Positions 8,733 through 17,998 of a DNA stretch of 64,000 nt are shown piece after piece. The translations under genes were made by a program, and so were the position numbers. The stretch lies in assembly GCA_047974625.1 (NCBI GenBank), contig JBKECK010000016.1, positions 67,676 to 131,675 on the forward strand. Reading direction: 5' to 3'. This DNA is from CADEDH01 sp047974625. Its GTDB lineage: Bacteria > Actinomycetota > Acidimicrobiia > Acidimicrobiales > SZUA-35. The stretch's first letter is position 1; each line of letters opens with the position of its first letter. The notes below the pieces were generated by a model. The model worked only from the letters and a program-made list of their open reading frames with translations, searched no databases and had not been told where the DNA came from.

Positions 8733-10041
8733 GGCTGGACAACCCGTTCCCGAGGGCCCGGACGAACACGGCGGCGGTGGCCAGACCACCGGTGAGGTAG
8801 CTCAGCGAGGTGGCCACCGCGGCACCCTCGGCCGCGAACCGGGGGATGAGGACCAGGTAGGCGACGGCGCCGACGGCGAACCCGACTGCCACCCCGGCCG
8901 TTTCCAGACCGGGCCGGCCCCGGGCGGTGAGCGCCCCGCCCAGCACCTTCACCGCGGCGATGCCGATGGCTCCCGGCACCAGCAGCCGGAGCTGGGTGGA
9001 CGCCGAGGCGTAGTCGGCCCCGAATAGCCAGCCGCACACCGCTGGGGCCAGCAGAGCCAGGCCGGCCCCGGCCACCATCACCCCGATCAGGGCGAGCCGG
9101 AACGCCGACTCGGTCCGCTCCCCCACCTCGGCCGGGTCGGCCTCGACGATGGACGGCCGGGCCACAGCCGCGTAGGCGGTGGGGAGGAGGAAGAGGGTCT
9201 CGAACCAGGCGACGGCCACGCTGTACACCCCGAGGGGGCCCGCCCCGGCGAGGGCGCCCAGCAGCCAGGTGTCCATCCGGTAGGAACCGGTGTTGAGCAG
9301 GCCGGCGCCGTGGGCCTTCATCCCGAACCGCACCGAGGCCCCGGCCAGGGCCAGGTCGGGCCGGTGGATCCCGTGCCGGCCGACCAGGTGCCACACCAGG
9401 GGGGCGCAGCCCACCAGGTAGGAGCCGGCCCAGACCACCACCGCTCGCCGGACGGTCAGGTGACCGCTCAACGCCAGGATCGTGTCACCGGCGAACAGGG
9501 AGGCCGACACGGCGAGCAGGGCCCGGTTGGCCACCCCGAAGGCGTGGTTGGCCCGGGTCAGGTAGGTGAGGTATGAGAAGGCGACGATGCCGGGCACGGC
9601 CAGGGCGGCCGCGGCCGCGGCGACAGGGTCGGCGACGATGGCGAACAGCCGCAGGGGGCCGAGCACGGCGAACAGGATCAGGCCCCCCACTCCCCCGAGC
9701 ACGGCGGCCAGGCCAGCGGCGTTGGCCACCAACACCCCCCGTCGTCCGGGGTCGGCGCCGGCCTGGTTGGCCAGGCCCTCGTGGGCGCTGAGGGTGGAGA
9801 CGAACCCGGCCAGACCGGCCGTGGTGGTCAGGAACACCAGCTCGCCCCGCCCGTCCGGGCCCAGGGCGCGGGCCACGACCACTATGTGGGCCAGAGCCAC
9901 GATCCCCACCCCGATCTGGGTGGCGAAGGTGGCCGCCGCGGCCCGCACCAGGGAGCCGACCGACCCGCCCGGGGAGGGCGCCGGTTCGGGTGGCCCCGCC
10001 TCGGACCCGGTGGCGTGGCGGGCGTCAACCTCAGCGGGCAC
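8677..10041 (-). CDS. Wzx-type polysaccharide flippase (MOP/PST family)
   Basis: The product of 454 residues has about 12-14 hydrophobic segments from residue 30 onward. The first reads AAAATFATQIGVGIVALAHI, followed by VVARALGPDGRGELVFLTTT, the typical start of O-antigen/teichuronate flippases. It should translocate lipid-linked repeat units across the membrane. The GTG start at 10041 overlaps the preceding glycosyltransferase stop by 11 bp, making it the last gene of the seven-gene operon. The 3' end overlaps the convergent VanZ gene. Confidence 0.85.
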   Translation of the reverse strand: MPAEVDARHATGSEAGPPEPAPSPGGSVGSLVRAAAATFATQIGVGIVALAHIVVVARALGPDGRGELVFLTTTAGLAGFVSTLSAHEGLANQAGADPGRRGVLVANAAGLAAVLGGVGGLILFAVLGPLRLFAIVADPVAAAAAALAVPGIVAFSYLTYLTRANHAFGVANRALLAVSASLFAGDTILALSGHLTVRRAVVVWAGSYLVGCAPLVWHLVGRHGIHRPDLALAGASVRFGMKAHGAGLLNTGSYRMDTWLLGALAGAGPLGVYSVAVAWFETLFLLPTAYAAVARPSIVEADPAEVGERTESAFRLALIGVMVAGAGLALLAPAVCGWLFGADYASASTQLRLLVPGAIGIAAVKVLGGALTARGRPGLETAGVAVGFAVGAVAYLVLIPRFAAEGAAVATSLSYLTGGLATAAVFVRALGNGLSSLIPTRRDLTGLAHLARRS

Positions 10042-10945
10042 GGGAACCCCCGACCGGCTCGTCGGACGGTGGGGGCCGCCTCGTCGGGTGGTCCGGGCCT
10101 GTGAGCCGGCTCCGGCGGGCCCGGACGGCGGCGCCGGGATCGTAGGCGGCCACGGCCAGCCGGTGCCGGGTGGTGGCCCCGACCGGCAGCCGGTCGATCA
10201 CCGGCAGCAGGATCCGGGCGTGGAGCGGGGCCGCGGAGCGCCTCCAGAGTCGGCGCCGCCGCCGGTACAGATCGGGGTGGCGGCGACGGAGGCGGTCGGC
10301 GAGCTCCTCGTGGCGATCCCGGCAGTCGGCCAGCATCCGGCCCTCTCCCTGCCGGTACCGGTAGGTGACCTGTTCGATGTGGACGGCCCGTTCGCCCCGC
10401 TCCAGGAGGCCCATCCACAGGTCCCAGTCCTCGTAGCCGTGTTCGAGCACCCAGCCACCGGCGTCGAGCAGGGCGCGGCGCCGGATCAGGGCCCCGCCAC
10501 CGGGTATCCGGTTCACGTGGCAGATCGACCAGGCGTCCCAGGCCCCCCCGTACCGTCGCCCGGTCATGGTGCCGAACAGTTCGAGGTCGCCGTAGACGAC
10601 GGCCAGGTCCGGGTCGGCCAGCATCTCCCCGGTGAGGGCGTCGAGAGCTCCGGCGGCGAGCTCGTCGTCGGCGTCGAGGGGCACGATGTAGGGGCTGGTC
10701 GTGGCCGACACCCCCGACATACGGGCGGCGGCGAGGCCCCCGTTGGGCCGGTGGACGACGGTCACACCGTCCGCCTCGAGGTCGTCCAGGACGGCGAGGG
10801 TGGCGGGGTCGGTGGAGCCGTCGTCGACGACCACCAGCTCGGCCGGGTGCTGGACCCGGGCCGAGGAGACCGCGGCGGGCAGGGTGGCGCCGTCGTTGTA
10901 GCAGGGGACGATGACGGCGACGGGGTGGTGACGATCGGCCGTCAC
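10031..10945 (-). CDS. Glycosyltransferase family 2 (GT-A fold)
   Basis: The protein of 304 residues is a cytoplasmic GT2 enzyme. VAVIVPCYNDGATLPAAV opens the nucleotide-sugar fold, LVVVDDGSTD is the first Asp motif, and PLDADDEL carries the DxD metal-binding motif. GYEDWDLWMGLLERG holds the ED catalytic-base region. It should add one sugar to the growing lipid-linked repeat unit; donor and acceptor cannot be told. The start is the GTG at 10945, which overlaps the polymerase stop as GTGA, a sign of translational coupling. An arginine-rich tail follows the catalytic domain. Confidence 0.87.
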   Translation of the reverse strand: MTADRHHPVAVIVPCYNDGATLPAAVSSARVQHPAELVVVDDGSTDPATLAVLDDLEADGVTVVHRPNGGLAAARMSGVSATTSPYIVPLDADDELAAGALDALTGEMLADPDLAVVYGDLELFGTMTGRRYGGAWDAWSICHVNRIPGGGALIRRRALLDAGGWVLEHGYEDWDLWMGLLERGERAVHIEQVTYRYRQGEGRMLADCRDRHEELADRLRRRHPDLYRRRRRLWRRSAAPLHARILLPVIDRLPVGATTRHRLAVAAYDPGAAVRARRSRLTGPDHPTRRPPPSDEPVGGSRAR

Positions 10946-12384
10946 CACGCCGACCGTCCCGCTCGGGGCCGTCGTCGCCGGGCGGGCGATGTCACCGGGA
11001 CCGAGAGCGAGACCGGGGCCGTATCCTCCGTCTCCAAGCGGCGGGCCACGAGGGCCAGGGCCGGTCCGCAGGCCAGCAGCAGCCAGACCCGGTACTCCCG
11101 GCCCATGCTCAGAAACAGGCTGGCCCCCACCAGCCCGGCGATCGCGGCTGTGAGGGCGTTGGCCAGTTTGGCCAGGTCCGGGCGGCCCAACCGGCGGAGC
11201 CGGGCGGCGGCATCGAGCGCAGTACCGACCGACACGGCCAGGACGGCGACGAACAGGACGAAGCCGACGAGCCCGGTTTCGCTCAGGAGCTGGAGGGCGG
11301 TGTTGTGAGCCACGAGGGGCCGCTCGGCGATCAGGTCGGCGTGCGACAGGGGCCCGAGGTCGAGGGCGACCGACGGCTCGACGACGGTGAGGTTCCCGAC
11401 ACCGACACCGGTCAAGGGCCGGCCGGCCCACACCTGCCCCGCGGCCCGCCATAGTTCGGTGCGTCCGGTGCCCCCACCACCGAAGTCGGTGACCCGGCTC
11501 CACGACGTGGGCCACAGGGTGGCCCAGGCGAACCCCAGGACGGCGCCCGGTAGGGCCAGGACGGCCACGAGACGACCGGGGTGGGCGCTGAGCACCACGG
11601 TCACCACCAGGGCGGCTGTCCCGGCGATCAGGGCCCCCCGGGACGCTGAGGCGATGATGCCGGCCATGGACACCGCACCGACGGCGACGACCACCCACCG
11701 GCCGGTTGCCGACCGGGCCGTCGCCCACAGGCCGGGGCACAAGGCGAGCACGGCGACCAGGCCGGCGGCGAGGATGTTCGGGTCTCCAGCGGCCCCACCG
11801 GACCGCATGACCTCCCCGTCCAGGGCGCCGACCGGTCCACCCACGGGGAGCAGGGCCGTCGTCGCGGCGAGGCCGCCACCGGCGAGGACCCCCCAGAGCA
11901 CGGTGGTGAGCCGGTCGTCGGTTCGAGCCGTACCCAGGGCCAGGGCGAACACGCCGACGGTGAGCAGCCAGACCGAGAGCTCGGCCACGGCGGCCAGGGG
12001 GTCAGCCGCCCACATCACGCTGGCGGCCAGCCAGCTGAGGAGGGCGCCGACGGTCACGACCGACCACCGGTGCTCCCGGAGTCCCGCCACCACCTCGGCG
12101 GGGTGGGCGGCCACCTGGAGGGCGGCGATGGCCGCGCCGGTGGCAAATCCACCCTTGAGCAGGAGGTTACCCAGGCTCGAATAGGGGATGAAGAACGACA
12201 CCGACCAGACGGCGAGACCGGCCGCGGGGCGGAGGTACCAGAGGACGAGCAGGCCCGCACCGCCCACCAGACCGACGGCGATCTCGGGCTGCCGAGCGAC
12301 GAGCAGGCCGAGAGCGGCGAACCCGGGCAGGGCCAGTAGCCCGGCCGCCCGGGGGACGGCGGCCGGTTGGAGGACGGCCGTCAC
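10942..12384 (-). CDS. Wzy-like O-antigen polymerase/ligase family membrane protein
   Basis: The product of 480 residues is highly hydrophobic with about 10-12 predicted membrane helices. The large extracytoplasmic loop region contains the O-antigen-ligase-type segment GRTELWRAAGQVWAGRPLTG, followed by VGVGNL and, further on, VAHNTALQLLSETGLVGF with the conserved His. Proteins of this class polymerise lipid-linked repeat units or ligate glycans outside the membrane; the operon context favours polymerase. The GTG start at 12384 overlaps the upstream stop by 4 bp. Confidence 0.83.
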   Translation of the reverse strand: MTAVLQPAAVPRAAGLLALPGFAALGLLVARQPEIAVGLVGGAGLLVLWYLRPAAGLAVWSVSFFIPYSSLGNLLLKGGFATGAAIAALQVAAHPAEVVAGLREHRWSVVTVGALLSWLAASVMWAADPLAAVAELSVWLLTVGVFALALGTARTDDRLTTVLWGVLAGGGLAATTALLPVGGPVGALDGEVMRSGGAAGDPNILAAGLVAVLALCPGLWATARSATGRWVVVAVGAVSMAGIIASASRGALIAGTAALVVTVVLSAHPGRLVAVLALPGAVLGFAWATLWPTSWSRVTDFGGGGTGRTELWRAAGQVWAGRPLTGVGVGNLTVVEPSVALDLGPLSHADLIAERPLVAHNTALQLLSETGLVGFVLFVAVLAVSVGTALDAAARLRRLGRPDLAKLANALTAAIAGLVGASLFLSMGREYRVWLLLACGPALALVARRLETEDTAPVSLSVPVTSPARRRRPRAGRSAW

Positions 12385-13403
12385 CGGCCCGGACCCTCGT
12401 AGCCCCGGGGGACGGTGGGGCGGTGCCCGTTGGCGGCCCACCCGTTCGGCCGGACGGGGTCGTCACCCCACGACGTGGACCGGGACCCGGCGGCCGGCAC
12501 CATCCGGGCGGGCGCCTCGAAGCCGCCCGGATGGTCGGGGACGGCCACCGGATCCGGGTCGACCCCGTACCGGACCCCGTCGGTGTCCTCCCGTGGGGCC
12601 CGTACGACCCCGGGGTCGATCGACCGGTGCCGGGGCGGGATCCGGCCCAGGGCCGGGTCGGCCGAAGAAGAAGAAGAAGAAGAAGCAGAAGAAGAAGGAG
12701 AGCAAGCGGTGACAAGGGCGTCGACCGCGACGGCTAGGATCACCCCACCGAGGAGCCCGACCAGGGCGGCCAGCACCATCACCATTGGTGGTGACGGGGT
12801 GACCGGCCCGTCCGGCACCGGGGCGGGGGTGACGACCGACAGGGACGGGTCGCCCTGTTCCATGAGCAGGCGGAGCTCCACCAGCGCCGGGCCGAGGGCG
12901 TTGGCCTGGGTTCCGGTGGCCTGGGCCCGCTCGTGGGCGGTGAACAGCTCGGTGGCCCGGGCCTGCACGTCGGCGTTCCGGGCGCTGACGGATTCGGTGG
13001 CGTAGGCGGTGGCTAGCCGGCTCGCCTCCTCGGCGTTGGTGGTGGACGCCTCGACCTCGATCACATTGCTTTGGCCCCGGGGCCGGACGGTGACGGCCAG
13101 ACGCACCTGCTCCATTGTCCACGGGCCGCCCATCACCGCCGCGGTCCGCCGGGCCGCCTCGTCGGTCTCGATCAGGGCGGCCGCCGTCTGCACGGCCCGG
13201 ATCGGTTCTACCGATTCGACGATGACGCCGGTGCCGGGGATGGCCCGGTCGGTGGTGACCGGGCTGACCAGGACGTCGGCCGAGGTGGCGTAGCGGGGCT
13301 CGACGGTCCGGACGTAGACGGCGGCGCCCACCAGGCAGCCGACGACGGCGACGGGGACGAGGAGCCAGTAGCGGCGGACAGCCCGCATAGGGGTGGAGCT
13401 CAT
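12381..13403 (-). CDS. Wzz-like polysaccharide chain-length/co-polymerase protein
   Basis: The product has 340 residues. One membrane helix lies near residues 12-32 (YWLLVPVAVVGCLVGAAVYV). An extracytoplasmic region with the Wzz-type YATSADVLVSP strand and a helical hairpin follows, then a second helix about residues 208-234 (MVMVLAALVGLLGG). The cytoplasmic tail of about 105 residues has no BY-kinase Walker motifs. It begins with poly-Ser encoded by a trinucleotide tract (12664-12699) and ends Pro/Arg-rich. It should set chain length with the polymerase. The ATG at 13403 overlaps the upstream stop as ATGA. Confidence 0.8.
   Translation of the reverse strand: MSSTPMRAVRRYWLLVPVAVVGCLVGAAVYVRTVEPRYATSADVLVSPVTTDRAIPGTGVIVESVEPIRAVQTAAALIETDEAARRTAAVMGGPWTMEQVRLAVTVRPRGQSNVIEVEASTTNAEEASRLATAYATESVSARNADVQARATELFTAHERAQATGTQANALGPALVELRLLMEQGDPSLSVVTPAPVPDGPVTPSPPMVMVLAALVGLLGGVILAVAVDALVTACSPSSSASSSSSSSADPALGRIPPRHRSIDPGVVRAPREDTDGVRYGVDPDPVAVPDHPGGFEAPARMVPAAGSRSTSWGDDPVRPNGWAANGHRPTVPRGYEGPGR
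12664..12699. repeat. GAA/TTC trinucleotide tract inside the Wzz-like gene
   Basis: On the plus strand the tract is seven GAA units, one GCA, three GAA units and GGA. On the coding (minus) strand it reads as TCT/GCT codons giving a Ser/Ala run just after the second membrane helix. Changes in unit number would keep frame and alter only tail length. Confidence 0.9.
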
Positions 13404-14488
13404 CGGACCACCGCCCCTTCCCCCGGCCGGGCGGGCCGGAGACCGGCGAGCACCTCACGAACGGCGGCGGCCGGGAACCCGAAGCGGGTGATGCCCCGGA
13501 GGAACCCGAACCCCCAGCTGAGGTGCATGGTGGCGAACACCAGCGGCAGCCAGGCGGCGTCCCGGCCCGCCCGCCGAGCCTGGGCCGCGGAGACGGCCAG
13601 GTTCACCGCGGCGTAGCCGCAGACACCACCGGCGGCCACCGCCGAGACCACCGGCAGCCGCATGGGCGCGACCAGGATCGCCGCAGCGAGGCCGGGGGCC
13701 AGGACGTGGCTGGGGCGGACACTGTTGGGCTGGCGGACCGCGGTCCGGCACCGGTACTGGCCGTAGCGCCAGTACTGGCGGGCCAACCCGGCCAGGCTGT
13801 CACGAGGGGTGTAGTAGGCGGCCATCTCGGGCACGCACACCAGGCGGCCCCCGGCGGCCCTGATCCGGGCGGCGAGCTCTGCGTCCTCGTTCGGGTAGGT
13901 GGCTTCGTCCCAACCCCCGTGCGCTTCGAGGGTGGACCGCTCCCACACCCCGGTGAAGCCGGTGTCCACCTCGACCTCGGCGTCGACGGCGGAACGGAAC
14001 CGGGCCGCCCCGGTACCCAGCCAGGTGCCGAGGGCCAGGGCGGCCCGGCGGGACCAACGCTGGTCGGAACGGGCTAGGGCGGGGCCGCTCACCGAGGCCA
14101 CGTCGCCCCGCCGCATCCGTTCGACCCCGGTGCGGAGGTAGTGGCGGGGGTATTCGCTGTGGGCGTCGATCCGGGCCACGAACCGGCCCCGGGCGTGGCG
14201 GAGCCCGATGTTGAGGGCGACGGGGGTGGTCCGCTCCGGGTTGTCGAGCAGGCGGACCGAGGGGTGACGGCCGGCGGCCTCGGCGACGATCTCCCGGGTG
14301 CCGTCGGTGGAGCCACCGTCGATCAGGAGCAGTTCCACCGAGCCGGGGTAGTCCTGGTCGAGGAGGATCTCGATGGTCGAACGGACCGTGGCCGCCTCGT
14401 CGAGCAGGGGTACGAGCACCGACACCTCGGGGGCGGGGTCGGCCCCGTCGGGACCGGGGCGGAGATCGATGATCGGTGTCTCCGTCAT
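13400..14488 (-). CDS. ExoA-like family 2 glycosyltransferase with C-terminal membrane segments
   Basis: This 362-residue protein starts its GT2 domain with VSVLVPLLDEAATVRSTIE, followed by LLLIDGGSTDGTREIV. RFVARIDAHSEYP has DAH at the DxD position, as in succinoglycan transferase ExoA. NEDAELAARIRAAGG and RQYWRYGQYRCR carry the ED and Q-x-x-RW-like motifs. Hydrophobic segments after about residue 260 anchor it to the membrane. It adds a sugar to a lipid-linked intermediate; specificity is unknown. It overlaps both neighbours by 4 bp (ATGA). Confidence 0.85.
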   Translation of the reverse strand: MTETPIIDLRPGPDGADPAPEVSVLVPLLDEAATVRSTIEILLDQDYPGSVELLLIDGGSTDGTREIVAEAAGRHPSVRLLDNPERTTPVALNIGLRHARGRFVARIDAHSEYPRHYLRTGVERMRRGDVASVSGPALARSDQRWSRRAALALGTWLGTGAARFRSAVDAEVEVDTGFTGVWERSTLEAHGGWDEATYPNEDAELAARIRAAGGRLVCVPEMAAYYTPRDSLAGLARQYWRYGQYRCRTAVRQPNSVRPSHVLAPGLAAAILVAPMRLPVVSAVAAGGVCGYAAVNLAVSAAQARRAGRDAAWLPLVFATMHLSWGFGFLRGITRFGFPAAAVREVLAGLRPARPGEGAVVR

Positions 14489-15822
14489 GGCTGCCTCCCG
14501 GCGGTTCCGGCCACTCCGGCCGGGTGGGCGGTCACTCCGGCGGCGGGCCGGTCGGTGTGGGTGGTCGCGGCGGCGATGAAGGCGGCGGTGCGTTCAGCCT
14601 CGCCCTCCAGGGTGGTGGCCAGGGCCAAGCGGTGGGCGTCTTCCCGCCGGCGGCGGCACTCGTCGTCCCCGGTGACCCGGCGAACCGCCGCCACCAGGGC
14701 GGCGAGGTCGGCGGGGGGTACCAGTTCGGCGGCCGGTCCCATGGCGGCGGCCACCCCGCCCACGTCGGTGGCCACGATGGGCAGGCCGGCGGCGGCGGCC
14801 TCGAACAGGACCTGGGGGGAGCCCTCGGTGACGGAGGTGTGGACGAACATGTCGGCCCGCCGGTACCGGTCGAGCAGTTCGGGTCCGAACGGGACGAATC
14901 CGGCCAGGTGGACAGATCCACCGACCCCCCGGGCCTCAGCCCGGGCGGCCACGGCACCGGCCAGGGGACCGGTGCCGATCCAGGTCAACCGGAACCGGCC
15001 CGGCTCGTCAGCCTCCAGGTCGGCCAGGGCGTCGACGAGGAGGAGCGGGTTCTTCTCGTGGTCGATCCGGCCCACGGCCAGGAGTTCGATCGGCGCGGTC
15101 AGGGGCCCCGGGCGCGGGGGGACGATGTCGGACCGGCGGGTCAGGGCCACCGTCATGTCGAACAGGCCGGGGCGGGGACCACCGTAGGCGGTCACGTTCG
15201 GTCGGCCGACCACGGTGGCCGGACGGAACCGGGCCAGCAGGCGGAAGGCGCGGTCGAGGGCGGCCACCGGCACAAGGACCGGCCGCCACCGGGGGGACGG
15301 CAACCGGGCCCGGAAGTAGGCCATGGTGTCCTGGCGGACCCCGAGGACGAGGCGGCGCCCCCGGACCAGGGCCAGGACGGCGAGCAGGACGGCGAACGGG
15401 TGCGGGCCGAAGACCCAGACGGCGTCGACCCGGTCGAGGCCCCGCCACATCGCCGTGGCGGTCCGGCCGGCCGCACCGGCCAGGCGGCGGAGGTCACGGA
15501 CACTACCGTAGGAGGGCAGCATCACCAGCTCGGCCGGGCCCAGCGATACGAACTCGTCGGCGCCGTCGGTCCCGACCCCGCCGCCGTCGGTGGCGGCCCG
15601 ACCGAAGTGGACGACCCGGGAGAAATGACCGCCGACCTCGCGGGCGAAGGTCAGGAATCCGATGGCGTCGCGATGGGCCATGAGCTCCCCACCGTTGGCC
15701 TCGTAGCGGCAGTCGACGTAGATACCGAGCCGGACGGGTACGAGTGGGCGGGAGGCGGGGCGGGCCGCGTCGATCGGGCCGGGCCCGACGTCGTCCCCGG
15801 TGGTGGTTACGGGCAGGGTCAT
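14485..15822 (-). CDS. Glycosyltransferase family 4 (GT-B fold)
   Basis: The protein of 445 residues has a variable N-terminal half beginning VRLGIYVDCRYEANGGELMA. The conserved C-terminal GT4 half has IELLAVGRIDHEKNPLLLVD, GPELLDRYRRADMFVHTSVT and the E-x7-E motif in EGSPQVLFEAAAAGLPIVAT. It should transfer an activated sugar with retention of configuration onto the lipid-linked repeat. The ATG at 15822 overlaps the priming-transferase stop as ATGA, and its own stop overlaps the ExoA-like gene. Confidence 0.87.
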   Translation of the reverse strand: MTLPVTTTGDDVGPGPIDAARPASRPLVPVRLGIYVDCRYEANGGELMAHRDAIGFLTFAREVGGHFSRVVHFGRAATDGGGVGTDGADEFVSLGPAELVMLPSYGSVRDLRRLAGAAGRTATAMWRGLDRVDAVWVFGPHPFAVLLAVLALVRGRRLVLGVRQDTMAYFRARLPSPRWRPVLVPVAALDRAFRLLARFRPATVVGRPNVTAYGGPRPGLFDMTVALTRRSDIVPPRPGPLTAPIELLAVGRIDHEKNPLLLVDALADLEADEPGRFRLTWIGTGPLAGAVAARAEARGVGGSVHLAGFVPFGPELLDRYRRADMFVHTSVTEGSPQVLFEAAAAGLPIVATDVGGVAAAMGPAAELVPPADLAALVAAVRRVTGDDECRRRREDAHRLALATTLEGEAERTAAFIAAATTHTDRPAAGVTAHPAGVAGTAGRQP

Positions 15823-17288
15823 CGTTTGGCCGCCACCAGATCGTTCCGGGCCGGAGCGCCGTGCGGCCCTCGGCGGTCGGCACCGTCGCCGCCCGGGGTG
15901 GCGGTGGCGCCAGCGGTGGAAGTGGCGGTGGCGCGGTCGGGGACGAAGGTGTCGCTGACGTCGGGGAGCTGCCACTGCCGGTCGGCCACCAGGGCCCGGG
16001 CCGTCTCGAACAGGATGAGCGTGTCGAGCGACAACGACCGGTACTTGAGGTAGTAGAGGTCGTAGCAGGTCTTGATGGCCGAACCCCGGTCGGTGCCGCA
16101 GTAGCCGGCGATCACCTGGGCCCAGCCGGTGAGCCCGGGACGGACCCGGTGGCGCCACGAGTAGAACGGGATCTCCTCGGCCAGGCCGGACACGATGGCG
16201 CTCTGCTCGGGCCGGGGCCCCACCAGGCTCATGTCGCCCCGCAGGATGTTGATGAGCTGGGGGATCTCGTCGAGGTGGGTTCGCCGCATGAACCGGCCGA
16301 TCCCCGTCACCCGGTCGTCGTCGGCCGAGGACCAGCGGACCTCGGTGGTGTCGGTGTGGCGCATGGAGCGCAACTTGAGGATCTCGAACTCGTCGCCGCC
16401 CCGGCCCACCCTGGCCTGACGGAACAACACCGGGCCGCCGTCTCGGCGGATCAGGACGGCCAGCGCCACCAGCACGGGCGCCGCCGCGGCCAGCAGCATC
16501 CCGGCCACGAGGACGTCCCGGATCCGCCGGACCAGTTCGTCGGTCGGGGTGGTGGGGCGCAGGACGTCCCGGAGCCAGATCCCGTCGATGGCGGCGAGCG
16601 GGGCCCGGCCCAGGCTGGATTCGTAGAAGTTGGCCAGGTCCTCGACGGCAACGTCCACCCCGGCCCAGGTGCGGCCGATCTCCTCGAAGACGGCGGCTTC
16701 GTCGCCGCTCTGGCCGATGAGCAGCAGATCGATCTGGTGCTCGGTGACCAGCTCCGCCAGTGAGGATCCGCCGACGTCGACGGCGTCGATGTGGCCGACG
16801 AGCTGGAGGTTGGTGCCCACCCCGCCGTCCAGCTCCTCGGCCAAGACGTTGGCGAACGACCGGGGGCCCACGACCGCCGCCCGGATCATCGGGCCGTACG
16901 TTCCGCTGAGACCACGGGCGAAGAAGCCGACGGCGGCTCCCAGGGCCACCGAGACCATCCCCAGGCCCAGGGCGACGAGGGCCGGAGATTTCGCCAAACC
17001 GACCACCGCGACCGTGCCAATTGCGACCAGAAGCGGTAGCGCCCTGACCAGGCGGCGAGCGAATGGAAGATGCGCCACGTGACGCCGACGGGTCCGCTGC
17101 CGGACGAACAGACAGCTGACCATGCAGGCGGCGACGGCGACGAGACAGGCCGTACCGTCCACCCGAGCCACGACGGCCACGAGGTAGGTGCTGACCGCGG
17201 CGAGCATCAGCGGGACGGCTTCAGAAGCGCGCGATGTTGATGGCCGATGGTCGTCTGAGCACGCCACCGGCCAGAAAAACCAGAGCAT
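15819..17288 (-). CDS. Polyprenyl-phosphate sugar-1-phosphate transferase (WbaP/ExoY-type priming enzyme)
   Basis: The product of 489 residues starts at the ATG at 17288, preceded by AAAAGG at 7 nt. N-terminal hydrophobic helices are followed by a Rossmann-like domain (PMIRAAVVGPRSFANVLAEE). A membrane segment then leads into the bacterial sugar-transferase domain. That domain has VLFRQARVGRGGDEFEILKLRSM, split here by key residues R, K and RSM, then LDEIPQLINILRGDMSLVGP and RPGLTGWAQVIAGY. It links the first sugar phosphate to undecaprenyl phosphate, starting repeat-unit synthesis. It is the first gene of the operon. An in-frame ATG at 17207 and one at 17387 are alternatives. Confidence 0.87.
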   Translation of the reverse strand: MLWFFWPVACSDDHRPSTSRASEAVPLMLAAVSTYLVAVVARVDGTACLVAVAACMVSCLFVRQRTRRRHVAHLPFARRLVRALPLLVAIGTVAVVGLAKSPALVALGLGMVSVALGAAVGFFARGLSGTYGPMIRAAVVGPRSFANVLAEELDGGVGTNLQLVGHIDAVDVGGSSLAELVTEHQIDLLLIGQSGDEAAVFEEIGRTWAGVDVAVEDLANFYESSLGRAPLAAIDGIWLRDVLRPTTPTDELVRRIRDVLVAGMLLAAAAPVLVALAVLIRRDGGPVLFRQARVGRGGDEFEILKLRSMRHTDTTEVRWSSADDDRVTGIGRFMRRTHLDEIPQLINILRGDMSLVGPRPEQSAIVSGLAEEIPFYSWRHRVRPGLTGWAQVIAGYCGTDRGSAIKTCYDLYYLKYRSLSLDTLILFETARALVADRQWQLPDVSDTFVPDRATATSTAGATATPGGDGADRRGPHGAPARNDLVAAKR

Positions 17289-17998
17289 CACAATGCCTTT
17301 TCTGCATTGGCGGGTAGTTGTCGTTGGCCCCCATACCCATCGATATCGATGGCCATGCAGCAGGAAGGATCTTACCCCGGTTGACACAACACACCGACAT
17401 GGCCGATCTCTCCCTGGGGATATTCACGTATCCACGGATCGGCGCATAACCACTGAATGCGGCAACGGCAGACGGTCTCCCGGCAGAAAAGCCACGTTCT
17501 GTGACCGAATGAGCGCCCGATCACGGCCGATCGCGCCGAGCCACGGACACCTCGGGACGGACTGTGCAATATGTCATCGCCCGGCGTCATCACCGGATGT
17601 CACCGCCCCCGATTCGTGGCCGCCGGGCCGGGACCGGGGCCCCAGGGGGGAGGCCCGGGACCAGCCCGAGGACGACCGGACCGGGCCGGATCCCCAGACT
17701 GTCTGGGGTTTGACAGGGAACGGCACGCCGGCCGGACCACGCCGCGGCCGCACGCCCACCGGACCGCAGCGAGATGCCGTTCCTCGTCGTGGTGTCGGCG
17801 GCGGTGGTCATCGTGGCCCAGGTGAGCGAGGCCGGTTCGCCCCGAGAACTGGGCTGGTTGATCGCGGCGGCCGTAGGCCTTGTCGGTCTCACCCGTGGTC
17901 CCCTGGCCCGAGGTGGCGGCGGCCGCCATGACCATCCCGGCGGCGCTGGCGGTCAGCGGCCGGGGGTACCCGTCGCCCCGGGCCGGGCCGCTAATCCC
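17289..17998. other. 710-bp gap upstream of the polysaccharide operon, with a 17-bp palindrome
   Basis: No convincing gene is seen. The part nearest the operon (17290-17580) is less GC-rich than the surroundings and should hold its promoter. CCCCAGAC-T-GTCTGGGG at 17692-17708 is a perfect 8-bp dyad with a 1-nt centre, directly followed by TTTGACAG. It looks like a repressor or activator site of unknown owner. A hydrophobic reading frame begins at 17774 but has no stop before running antisense through two real genes, so it is not called. Confidence 0.5.

Noticed and set aside
17774..17960. Small hydrophobic protein starting MPFLVVVSAAVVIVAQ
   Set aside because: The frame has no stop until 19615 and would run antisense through the HAD and DtxR genes; it would need a frameshift near 17930. 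Ribosome site weak.
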